This document shows positions 36,896-46,186 of a stretch of DNA of 64,000 nucleotides, in pieces; positions within the stretch are counted from its first letter, which is position 1, and each line of letters starts with the position of its first letter. The notes under the pieces were generated by a model. It did not search any database. It was not told where the DNA came from and saw only the letters and a list, made by a program, of their open reading frames with translations. The stretch covers positions 12,189,783 through 12,253,782 of the forward strand of contig CM026429.1 of the NCBI GenBank assembly GCA_014871385.1. The letters are read 5' to 3'. Made by a program: the position numbers and the translations under genes. Origin of the DNA: Ceratodon purpureus. Its lineage: Eukaryota > Streptophyta > Bryopsida > Pseudoditrichales > Ditrichaceae.

Positions 36896-38126
36896 TTATG
36901 AATAAATTTAGGAAAAACAGAGTTTTCCTGAATGCGGTACTGGCCTTCACTGTGTTTTTGTGTCTCTGTTTTTCAGCAGGGTAGTATTACAGTTCAATGC
37001 TTGCAGTTTCACAACCTGGCCACCCGGCTTCACTCTGTGTGACCTATCTGCTAACAGAGAGTACACTTCGGTCGGTGTCTTGGGAGAATTGATATCACTA
37101 TAGCTCTCGATTCTCATTGAAATATTGAGAGGATTAGGAATTATGTCGTGCATTTGTAAGCGTTGCATTTTACATGTTGCTTGAAGAGGTGGTAACCTGG
37201 CTGATTCATCAATTCTGCTTTATAAAGGATGTGAGGCGTAAGGAGGGCAAACTTGTATGAGTTAATTGCCAGTATGTAAACTAAAAGCTTGGCATCATTT
37301 AATTCTGAATCGAACCTGGCAAGTACTTAGATTCTAATTAGACTGTTGCACAGCATGAGGTGTTGAGTAGGCTTTCGAGATGTACCCTCGAGGATATCAA
37401 CCCTTCGACATGTCCGTTTACTCATACACTTTTATTGGCAATCACACTGTGCATTACAGAAATTACCCTTCTTAAAAGCTACGTCACAAGAGAATTACTG
37501 TAGTATGGTCACAAAATTATTGCAAGTGAGTTTTCGTTATGTCACACTGGTTTCTCTTTCGTCCTCTGCTACATGATGTAAGATAACATTTCAGAACACC
37601 ATATATGTCTCGGGTTCTGCGCTTTGGACGAAAACTTCAAACTATGGACGTATTTGCTAAACGAGACTGGAATTAATCTTCAGTGTCAGGAGTGGATACT
37701 GTAAGTACTTTCCAACCAAAAATCAAGCACCCTTTTATCCGATTAGAATTTCGAATTCAATATTCATTTACTGGTGAAGCTCCAACTTCTAGTAGTCTCT
37801 TTCTGAATCGTCACAGTCTAGATTTGGGATGGTATCTCTATCACCATCTTATGCACAATCATGGGCGAAGTAGCAGCCACTACACTGCTTCACCTTGCTC
37901 ATCGTGCAGGTATATCCTTCGTTGCGATGCTACATTTGAAAAACGTCGATGCGCTCTTGCAAGCTCGATCATAACTTGAGGGTTGCACAATTTGGCCATT
38001 CGACCCGATTGAGCAGGTTCAATTGGCAACTGAGAGCAGAGAGAAATTAATTCTTTCAATTTGAGATTTCTGCAAGCTGCCTGAAAATCTCCGACGGAAA
38101 GAGTCAGAGTCTTCTCGCCAGCTCGA
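36896..38126. other. Intergenic DNA, nothing clear
   Basis: No recognised gene. A minus-strand frame at 37880-38134 is somewhat protein-like, but it overlaps the plus-strand frame below and neither is recognised. Confidence 0.35.
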
Positions 38127-38855
38127 ATGGACACTGCAACCCGTACACCCTCCGTTATGCTCCTGCTCCCTCCTCCACGCCCTGGCTGTTTCTTCGACCC
38201 TGCTTCTCCCTACACTAGCTCTCCCCACGCATCTTTCTCCAGCTGTCCTTCGGCGTTCTCCACATGCAGGCTGCCTCAAGTTTTGCCCGCAAGTCCTGAC
38301 TCCTGTCCATGTCGAACTTCGGGAAATAAAAATTACCTCAAGCTGCGGTTTTCACTCCAATGGAATACCGTAGCTCGACGCATGGTTGTACCAACCGATG
38401 ATGGATGGGTGCAAACGCAGACTGGGTTCATCCCAACGTCCCATCAAGCAGGAACTTTGGGCACTCCCGAGTTAAGTGCGCTCCAGGTGGTGTCAGCCAG
38501 CGATGGCGAAATGCCTGCCTCGGTACTGGCAAGATCATGTGCAGGACTACGAGCTGCGTGCAACATTTTTGGACTCAATTCTAAACCGCTGGTTATGCCA
38601 CCGTTGCAAAGAACAATGACACGGCCTTTCAACACAGAAAGGCAGACAAAGCAGCAAACAAAGCAGCAAACATTGCAACAAAAAACGTCTCCGGGCTTAA
38701 TACATAATCGGAATTTTCCATCCTTGAGAGAGAATTCAAGTATTAACCACGCAATCAGCACTAATCGCAGGCCCATAATCGTCCTCTCATTTCCTTACTG
38801 CCGGACAGTGAAACTGGGTCAAGTCATGCCGCGAAAGGCCGGCCAAAGGTATTAA
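38127..38855 (+). CDS. Hypothetical open frame, 242 codons, doubtful
   Basis: A long ATG-started frame in a locally GC-richer stretch. The first 70 residues are Pro/Ser/Cys-rich low complexity, the middle (VARRMVVPTDDGWVQTQTG) looks more ordinary, and a KQQTKQQTLQQ repeat follows. No domain is recognised and a 110-codon frame runs opposite. It may be chance, a leader region, or part of a spliced gene. It is listed because of its length against an AT-rich background. Confidence 0.2.
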   Translation: MDTATRTPSVMLLLPPPRPGCFFDPASPYTSSPHASFSSCPSAFSTCRLPQVLPASPDSCPCRTSGNKNYLKLRFSLQWNTVARRMVVPTDDGWVQTQTGFIPTSHQAGTLGTPELSALQVVSASDGEMPASVLARSCAGLRAACNIFGLNSKPLVMPPLQRTMTRPFNTERQTKQQTKQQTLQQKTSPGLIHNRNFPSLRENSSINHAISTNRRPIIVLSFPYCRTVKLGQVMPRKAGQRY

Positions 38856-40448
38856 GGCCATCCTCTCAGCCACAGAGATTGCTCCCTCTCTCCCGCATGA
38901 GGCTCTTCAACCAGACTGCTTCTTCCAAATCGTACATTGATTTGAAATTTACCTACATTGCAAGAAATAATGAATTCTTCTTCCCAGCTAACAGGCAGGT
39001 GAGTGTAGCCTTCAAACCCCAAATAGAGCCAGGCTCACGTTTTCTTTTACTCTTGGTCATGACCTTCAAGTAAAGGGAAAAGGTGAATCTTCTTCCTTTT
39101 TCGCACTTGCGCTGAGCAGTCAGAAAGTGACGATCCATTTCAAGCAATGCTCGTGTGGGCCATGCAGGAAGTGTACCTCTCATGCGTAGAGTACATTTCC
39201 ATCTCCATCCGTCTGTCATGACCACCAGCTTACTGCATCGTGCATAAACACGTACCTTACAGGGCTCAGTCTTCTCACTCACGGCGTCCAAGATCGCAAT
39301 AATATGCATATGCCGGACACAGAACAAAGGATGATCAGGGGAGCATAAAACTAATCCGAGTGAGCAGCTTCACGACAACCGCTTCAGGAGTTGGGTCACC
39401 CGGCCATCATAATGCAACTCAACCAGTTCAAGCACGTCAGAATGAAGTGAGAAGAGCCAGCAAGTGCACAACTTTGTGGTGAACTTTCTTTCTTCACAGT
39501 ATCTGGGTTTCAGAACCATGTCTGCTTGTTTAAGATAAGTCAGCACAGGTTGTAGCAGGTCAATCTAATTAGAATGTGATTTTCCAGACGTGCTCGAATT
39601 TAAAGATGTGTCGTCAATCAACAGCTATATGAACCACGCAGAGCATTATTGGGCGGATGTCTTCAACTTACAGTCATTGCAGCATAGGCGATGGTGTTCT
39701 ACATCACATCACAAGTCTTAACAGCCACGTTGTCCAAACCTGCAACACGTCCTGCGCCTTAGATGGCAAAGGTTTCTCTTGGAGTCTAGTCTAAGTACTT
39801 GTTTCAGGTATCCTTCGAAGGAAGAGCATGAAGCGTGCAGAGGAAATTGGAACTCTTCTAAGGAAGCATTCAAGTTACAATAAGCAAGGATACATCAAGA
39901 ACTGTCCATCACAAACTTCTGAATTTCTTGGAAAACATCTCCTTGCATCTGTAGAGAACAATCCTACAATCTTGGTCATCAGAAGACTCAGACTATAGTA
40001 GGGGAGATTACAATCTCTATCTTCACTCACCCTGCTAGGCTAAGACTTGCATCGAGCTTCGTTTCATTTCATTCACCTAAAGTCGAGGTAGAGTTTGTGT
40101 ACAAGGAATTTCGAGTAACTTGGCAATAGTCACCTTGTGACACCCACAATCAGGAACGATTAGGGAAGACGGGACAGGTCGATGGCACTAGCTGAAAGCC
40201 TTCTGTAGTTTTGTAATCTTGAGGCAGGATCTTCTATAGTTTTCTAATTTTGGAACAGTGACTATTTATGGACAACACGTACTTCCAAAAATATCGACAT
40301 AGTGAACTATAAAAGGCCCAAAAGTATCAAACCTAGCTCCGTTTTTGCCAGCGATTAGGCAGTCAACCTGTGTAGAATTGAGCAAGAAATATACTCTAAT
40401 ATTTATTGTGCAGGTTGACAACTCTTGCATGATTGGGAAGAAAACAAC
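38856..40448. other. Intergenic DNA upstream of the GDSL gene
   Basis: No coding, RNA or repeat feature could be supported. The GDSL promoter should lie in the last few hundred bases. Confidence 0.4.
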
Positions 40449-42279
40449 ATGCTGCACAGGATGAGACTTTTACCGGTTCTAGCAATCTGCTCCATCTTCT
40501 TCCATTGCGTCACCAACATAGGTATGTTCCTGATTTACGTACCTTTCAACGATGTCTAAGTTGTGTTCTCGCAAGTGTGTTTTGCGATCGGGAATGTTCA
40601 GCACGCTTTTCTCTACGTCACAACCCTTCAGCTACTGTAGCTTGTTCCATGTTAGGACAATGTCATCAACAGAGCGTGACAGTAAGATCGAGTGGCTCGT
40701 TCAGGTGGCGTTGATGGAGCAAAAGGGTTGTATGTGTTCGGCGATTCATACACAGACACGGGTGAAAACATGCATGCTCCATATGGGATGACATGGCCGG
40801 GAGTAATCGGAATGGGAAATCGATCGTCTGATGGCCGCAATGAGGTTGACTACCTCGGTAAGGAACACCACCACTTCAGCCTGTTAATTCAATAACATAG
40901 ATCAAATCCACAGCATCTGCAAGATGAGTAGATTCGCCTCAAGTGGCCCAGAAACAGGTCCCTCCAGATCAACTTTTGACTTTTGTACAGCGATGTCGTG
41001 AGCAGTGTAGGGTGCAAAATGAGTTGGATCAAAGTCTCACTCTTCCTGTCTCCAAGGTCTTTTACTTTCCCTGAACTGTAAAAGTTGCTTGACCACACTC
41101 GTTTCTTCGGCTTTTTCACACTTTAAAAAGTGCTTTTACGTTCGACCTGCAGCAACTCTTTTCGAGGTTCCTTCACCGACGCCATGGGAGCATTTAGACG
41201 CCAACAACACGAACAATGGAGGAGTTAACTTCGGAGTAGGAGGTGCCGGCGTTACATATGCACTAGGATACCGACCCCTTGCTGTGCAGGTGGATGTGTT
41301 CGAGAAACTCGTAAATGAAGGCCTGTGGACGAAGGAGCACCTCAAACACTCAGTCGCATTAGTTTCAATTGGGATCAACGACTATACCACGTTCAATGTC
41401 AATGGCACTGCTGAGGTGAGATTTCAACTTTTGTCACCACATACCCACTTCCATGCTCTGCTATTTATGAAGTTTATAATACCTTAAACGAATCAGGACT
41501 AGAAAAGAAATTACCTCAATGCAAGAGCTCCATTTAAACTGCCACACTTTATGCTGCCTCGGTGATTGATTCGGATTACTTACTTTCAAGCTTGTAACAT
41601 TCTGGAACCTTTTTGGAAGCAGAAAGTACCTGCACTAACAACAACCGTGGTGGATGGAATCGCACTGAACGTATTCCGAATCAGAATGCTTGGGATTCGC
41701 CATATCATGGTTGCAAGCTTAGTTCCCCAAACGTGCATGCCATACAATACTTATTGGGCCAACAACTCCACCGCCTGCATTGTGAATTACATGATCAGCA
41801 ACGAGACCGTTCAACACAATGAGTTGCTCGAAAATCGGATGCGGCTACTCAACAATGCTATACCTGAGTCCAGCATCATCATCATTAACATGACGAAAGC
41901 TTTTGAGGAACTATTCCACAATGGTGAAAAATACGGTAAGAAGGAATTCAAGCTGCTTTTCATTAAAATCACTGTAAATACTTAAAACACCAACACAATT
42001 GCGTTATCTTCCAGGTTGTTCACAAGCACTTCCAACACTAACTCAGCTGGAAAATCAGGTTTTGAGGATCCTTACAAGCAATGTTGCATGGGCGCATGCG
42101 GAGACACCAACACTTCGCTGTGGACAGTGTGCAAGGATCCAACGAAATCGATAATATTCGACTCCATTCACCCCTCACAAGCAGGCTGGAAAGCTGCGGT
42201 TGATCTCTATACAAATGTTTCTGGCTACACAGTCCTCGGCCCCAAACTGAGCACATGGAAGAGCGACCACAATTTGTAG
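40449..42279 (+). CDS. GDSL esterase/lipase family protein, with a frame break before the last exon
   Basis: Exons 40449-40521, 40705-40857, 41153-41415, 41623-41935 and 42015-42279, all GT-AG. A signal peptide (RLLPVLAICSIFFHCVTNI) leads to block I FGDSYTDTG with the nucleophile Ser, then NRSSDGR, the oxyanion Gly region (VNFGVGGAGVTYALGY), block III IGINDY, and block V DSIHPSQAGW with catalytic Asp and His. It would be a secreted SGNH hydrolase acting on cutin-, lipid- or cell-wall-type esters. The first four exons join in phase, but exon 4 ends with one base of a Gly codon while exon 5 requires two. The exons sum to 1067 nt, one short of a whole frame. A lost T at the start of exon 5 (GTTG for GTTTG) is the simplest reading, so this copy is a recent pseudogene or carries a sequence error. 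Confidence 0.82.
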
Positions 42280-42959
42280 ACTTTCACAGATTCGACTCAA
42301 AGAACCCACAGACGCTTGGACGCTGGAGTGTCTCAGTAGTATGTAATAGGTCCCGTAAAGAAAACTCAAAGTGACAATAGAAACAAAATCCTCAGGAAAT
42401 TCTGTAATGAAAACTTTTAGAGAGGTTACATATAACGATTGGCATTAATACTTAGAAATAAACCACTATTTAGAAGAAGAAGAAAAATGCATACAAGTTG
42501 GTATGATTTTCAATTACATGGTAACTGAAACTGCATAGATTTTTTACAATCTAGCTTTGGTTGCTTAAATACAACGCTAAAGACCGATTGCCGTCTACAA
42601 AAACTTCAAGACTGTGTGAGCTGAACAGCACAGTAATGATATTAGAGAGGCCAAGTGCCCAGCACACCGCACAAACCTCAAAATCTAAAGAGACATCTCT
42701 AGCCTAACTTCATGATCTATAGACTAAGAGTATTAGAAGTATTACAAAGTTTGTAAATATAGTTTGTAAAGTTTGCAGCTTCTGTTGACATCAACCACTC
42801 TTTACACTGTTTGCAGCAGACTAAAAACCCTCCCTACTATGCTCATCCTCATTCAGAAGTGACAGGTTCCTTATACAATTGTCTATGTTCTGAATTCAAT
42901 AGCATTATGTTCGTATGATGACAATTTCAATGGTAAGCATTGAAAAAGGGTGGTCTTCC
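42280..42959. other. Intergenic DNA between GDSL (+) and prefoldin 1 (-)
   Basis: It contains the dispersed repeat described separately and the 3' ends of two convergent genes; nothing else is seen. Confidence 0.45.
42634..42849 (+). repeat. Dispersed 216-bp repeat, copy A (copy B at 61996-62214)
   Basis: Collinear with 61996-62214 in the same orientation. Shared words include GAGGCCAAGTGCC, TTAACTTCATGATCT nearly intact, ATATAGTTTGTAAAGTTTG and CTTCTGTTGACATCAACCAC, then CCCTCCCTACTA at the end. Flanks differ on both sides. There is no coding frame and no obvious inverted ends, so the class is undetermined. Confidence 0.75.
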
Positions 42960-44602
42960 TCATGTCACAGACATTTGCATCACCTGTCGAGCAAGTTCAG
43001 GAGAATTCTGCAGTAACTCTCTGAAGTTACTCTCAACTTCCTTCATTTGCCTCTCCAAGTATTCCTTGGAACCCTGGAAACCAAGCAACTACTTCGACAT
43101 CAGAGAGAATTCAGATACCCCAAATTTTGATAAAGAGCATGTCTGCCGTTTGCGCAACTAAATGCTCAACATGTTCGATATTGTTCAGCTAAATGCTCAA
43201 GATGCCAGTAGACGCAAACAAGATGCTGAATTATCAACATTGCCAGCAAGACAAAAATTCAATAATTTGCACAAGCAGGGATAACAACATTACCGCTAGT
43301 GTGGCAATGGCACTGTCACTCTCCTCGGCTTTAGCCTGCTGCTCCTTGATAAGGTCATCCTTTGGCTCTAGTACAAACCTGAGAACAAAATGAGAATGCA
43401 AAATTCAGTACTCTTTCGAACACATCCAAATTTTTAATCCAAATTTTTATTGGCACGAAACCAATGCTTGATTGAGGCAGCAAAATTACAACAAAATCAG
43501 AAGAAGAAGCGGTCGGCGGACACCCCGATCAGACCAAAAACTGAAGGAAGAACTGAGTAAAAATCCTCAAAACGGCTCATGCCGCCTTTCCACGGGGACC
43601 CCAGACTCTGCCAGATGTGATCAGATGTACACAACAAATCCGTAGAACACAAGATAGGGCAGAAAAAACATACGCTTTTCCTGCGCAATTGCAACACCAC
43701 ACAAGAGGTCAGGTACATGCATTACACTGATACCAATTAGCAGTTATCCCACATTGCTACTGCTTTGAAACTGAGACACAACTTGTTGTATGTCAATACA
43801 TTAAAGCAGAATTCAGAGCTCTCTGAAAACAAGCCGAAGACAGAGCATGGAGAGAATCATCACCAAGTGCAATCTTCGGCCTTGCTAAACATAATCCGAG
43901 CTTGAAAACAAAAGCCGCATTATTCACGCTCAACTATTGCTTGCATTCTTGAAAATTACAGATAGAACCCATTTCCAATTCAAAATTGCGCAGCACGATC
44001 CTGAGCTCCTGATACTCACCTCACATCTAACCCAGCCTTTATCACGATCTATCAAACAACAGAGATGCATGCTCAAATGAAAAAGGAAAACAAAATCGCC
44101 CAACGACTCAACAATTCAAGTGCCGATCGAACATACCAAGAGTCCGATACGTGTTGGTCCCTTCAGGCAAGCTATCCAACTCCTCCAACGTCAAAAACGC
44201 ACGCTTCTTCTCAGCTTCCTTGTTCCGAATCTGTACTTGAACCTATCACCACAACTCAACAAACTCAAAAACCCAACTCACCAACAAAACCACAAACCCA
44301 CAAACCCACAATTGATCTACACTAATCCTCCAACCCCACACACTCCCCCAACCACGCACCTGTTTCAGCTTCGACGTCGTCTCCACCAACCGCCCCTGAA
44401 GCTCCACAAACGCCTGCCAAACAACATCATCTCCCAAACCATTCAACACTCATTGAAAAACCACAACAACAAACACCACACCATGCAACCACATCACAAA
44501 CACATATCATAAACATCACCATCAAATCATCACAAAAACTGCAGACTTATGCCAATCAATCCACATCCCGAAACACACCTCCTTATTAATCTCCGCAGCC
44601 AT
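42960..44602 (-). CDS. PFDN1: Prefoldin subunit 1
   Basis: Six exons, high to low: 44579-44602, 44360-44413, 44137-44242, 43674-43680, 43294-43378, 42960-43073. Phases close to 130 codons (129 residues), the usual length of plant prefoldin 1. The product is a beta-type prefoldin subunit of the cytosolic hexamer that passes unfolded actin and tubulin to the CCT chaperonin. It shows two coiled-coil helices around a short beta hairpin: FVELQGRLVETTSKLKQ, VQIRNKEAEKKRAFLTLEEL, the hairpin NTYRTLGKAFVLEP, then KEYLERQMKEVESNFRELLQ. The fourth exon is a 7-nt microexon (GAAAAGC) with textbook splice sites. It restores phase and gives LGKAFVLEP, as in relatives. The acceptor of exon 3 (GATAG) was chosen because it yields VQVQIRNKE. 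It is divergent from the MOZART2-like gene. Confidence 0.9.
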
Positions 44603-44918
44603 GATGACCCTCCTTGCTGCAAATAAATCAATTGCACCTCAAACTCAAAACTCTTCTCTGTGATGAATCATAACTCAACTTAACCCTAAAAGAAAACTCT
44701 CTCTCATATTTTTATTCCATTATTTTGTCATGCTGACCTGGCCGGGTGAATAAATAGTTTCTCTCCCAGAGAGCTCAGGAATCACCTTCACCCAAGTTAA
44801 GAAATAACCAGAGTTTCGGTGGAGCCAGGTCAAGGAAGGAAAGGCAAAGGCGAGAGAGAACAGAGCGAAGAGGAGCTTCTTCTCCTTTCGAGCTCGCATC
44901 AGGACCTGGCTATGGCGC
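44603..44918. promoter_or_regulatory. Bidirectional promoter region between PFDN1 and the MOZART2-like gene
   Basis: Only about 316 bp separate the two start codons, which point away from each other. It must hold both core promoters and both 5' leaders. A/T-rich words (ATATTTTTATTCC, 44707-44719; AATAAATAG, 44749-44757) are possible core elements, but no standard TATA box is clear. This is typical of divergent housekeeping pairs. Confidence 0.6.
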
Positions 44919-46116
44919 ATGGCGCCCTCCACGCCTCTGACGCAAGGTATGTAACTGACATCGGCGTTTTCATCTTCTACACATGGCAGAGCACATGGGT
45001 TCTTCGTTCTGCGCAGGTTTTTAGCCATTTAGGCCAGTGTTTGGGGACTTTTTGGGGCGAGTGTTGGGTGAAGTTGGGCCATTCTGTGTATGTGTTGATC
45101 GGGGAGTGGTTGATGTCACGGCCTGGTGATAGTTTCTGAGTGAGATTGGTTTCAGCTTTTGAGTAGGTTTGGAGTGGGTGATGTGTGGTTTTTTGTGGAC
45201 CTTGAGTGGGTGATGCGGAATTGGGAGTTGGTGGGAGTTGGTGGGAGTTCATGGGAGATCATGGTTGTGAAGCGTTGGTGTTTTTGGATCAGCTCTTGTA
45301 GTGATCCTGATCTCGTGGGGTTGGATTTAGGGTTCCAGTGCAGTGATGGGTTCTTTGAAGCTGGGGATTCGGGATTGAGTTTTCGGGGGTTGAGGTTTTC
45401 GTTAGGGCTACATTGTGGGGTTGTTGATGGTTGCCCTGTGATTGCATCTACAGAGCAGCAGAACGTGTTGGAGCTTACTCAACTCGCGGGGCTTGATATT
45501 CGAGAGGACGTCTTTCTGATTGTGAGTTTGGAGTAGATCTGTGGGCTTGCGGAGTTGTTGCATCTGTTTTGTTGTGTGTTTCTTGTTGATGGGCTGCTTG
45601 TGTAGTTTGCTGCTGCAGATTTTGCGAATCGGCATTCTGTTAAACCTCTTTTTTAATGAAGCACATGTGTCCTCAGGAACCCGAAATTATGGATATCTCA
45701 GAATACATGTCACATTAGCATTCTGCCGCATTTTGTACTGATACAGTAATCATAGCATTACTGGCTTTGTGCATTCTTTTGCTTTTTCTGCTTTGGTGAC
45801 TCGTGAAGCAAGAAATTTAGGTTGTAATATAGTAGATTTGTGAACCAGCAAGGATTTGGCAGGGGTTACATATCATTTGGGGTTTGACGTTGGTATAACT
45901 CATGAGCTGCTGAATTTGACTCTTAAGTTCAAAGGGAGGTGTTAAGAATTTGTTTATAATTATGGATTTGATTGGGTGCAGATATTCGAGTTGATGCAGA
46001 GTGACGTTGCACCGATGCTGGTCTTGCAGCTACTGAAGTCATTAGCAGGTGTCGGACCTGAAGCAACCTCGCCGGCGGGATCATCTCGTTCTGGGCCAAG
46101 TGAAACGGGGGCGTGA
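44919..46116 (+). CDS. MOZART2-like (mitotic-spindle organizing protein 2) small protein, 76 residues
   Basis: Exons 44919-44946, 45454-45521 and 45982-46116, GT-AG, closing to 77 codons. The core reads LELTQLAGLDIREDVFLI and then FELMQSDVAPMLVLQLLKSL. This matches the animal MZT2 pattern (EL.Q.AG..I..DVF..L..L....VAPL.V.Q.LKS) in helix lengths and key residues. MZT2 binds gamma-tubulin complexes and helps place them at microtubule-organising centres. The C-terminal 25 residues are Ser/Gly/Pro-rich and probably disordered. The second ATG (44919) is used: the first (44912) leads out of frame to a 25-residue peptide. MZT1, the related and more widespread small protein, fits less well. Its stop is 70 nt before the AP-1 mu ATG. 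The exon structure is firm; the family call is by pattern only. Confidence 0.72.
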
Positions 46117-46186
46117 ATTCGCAGATTTTAGATTAGTCGTACGTAGTTGAAAGGAGGGCGTACCTCGTAGATTAGAAGTCAGCAAG

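Noticed and set aside
44912-44914. First ATG as start of the MOZART2-like protein
   Set aside because: It reads out of frame and stops after 25 codons; only the ATG at 44919 joins exons 2 and 3 in frame.
45159-45536. 125-codon plus-strand frame between the MOZART2-like exons
   Set aside because: It lies in intron 1 and runs over exon 2 in the wrong frame. The composition is that of a GT-rich intron.
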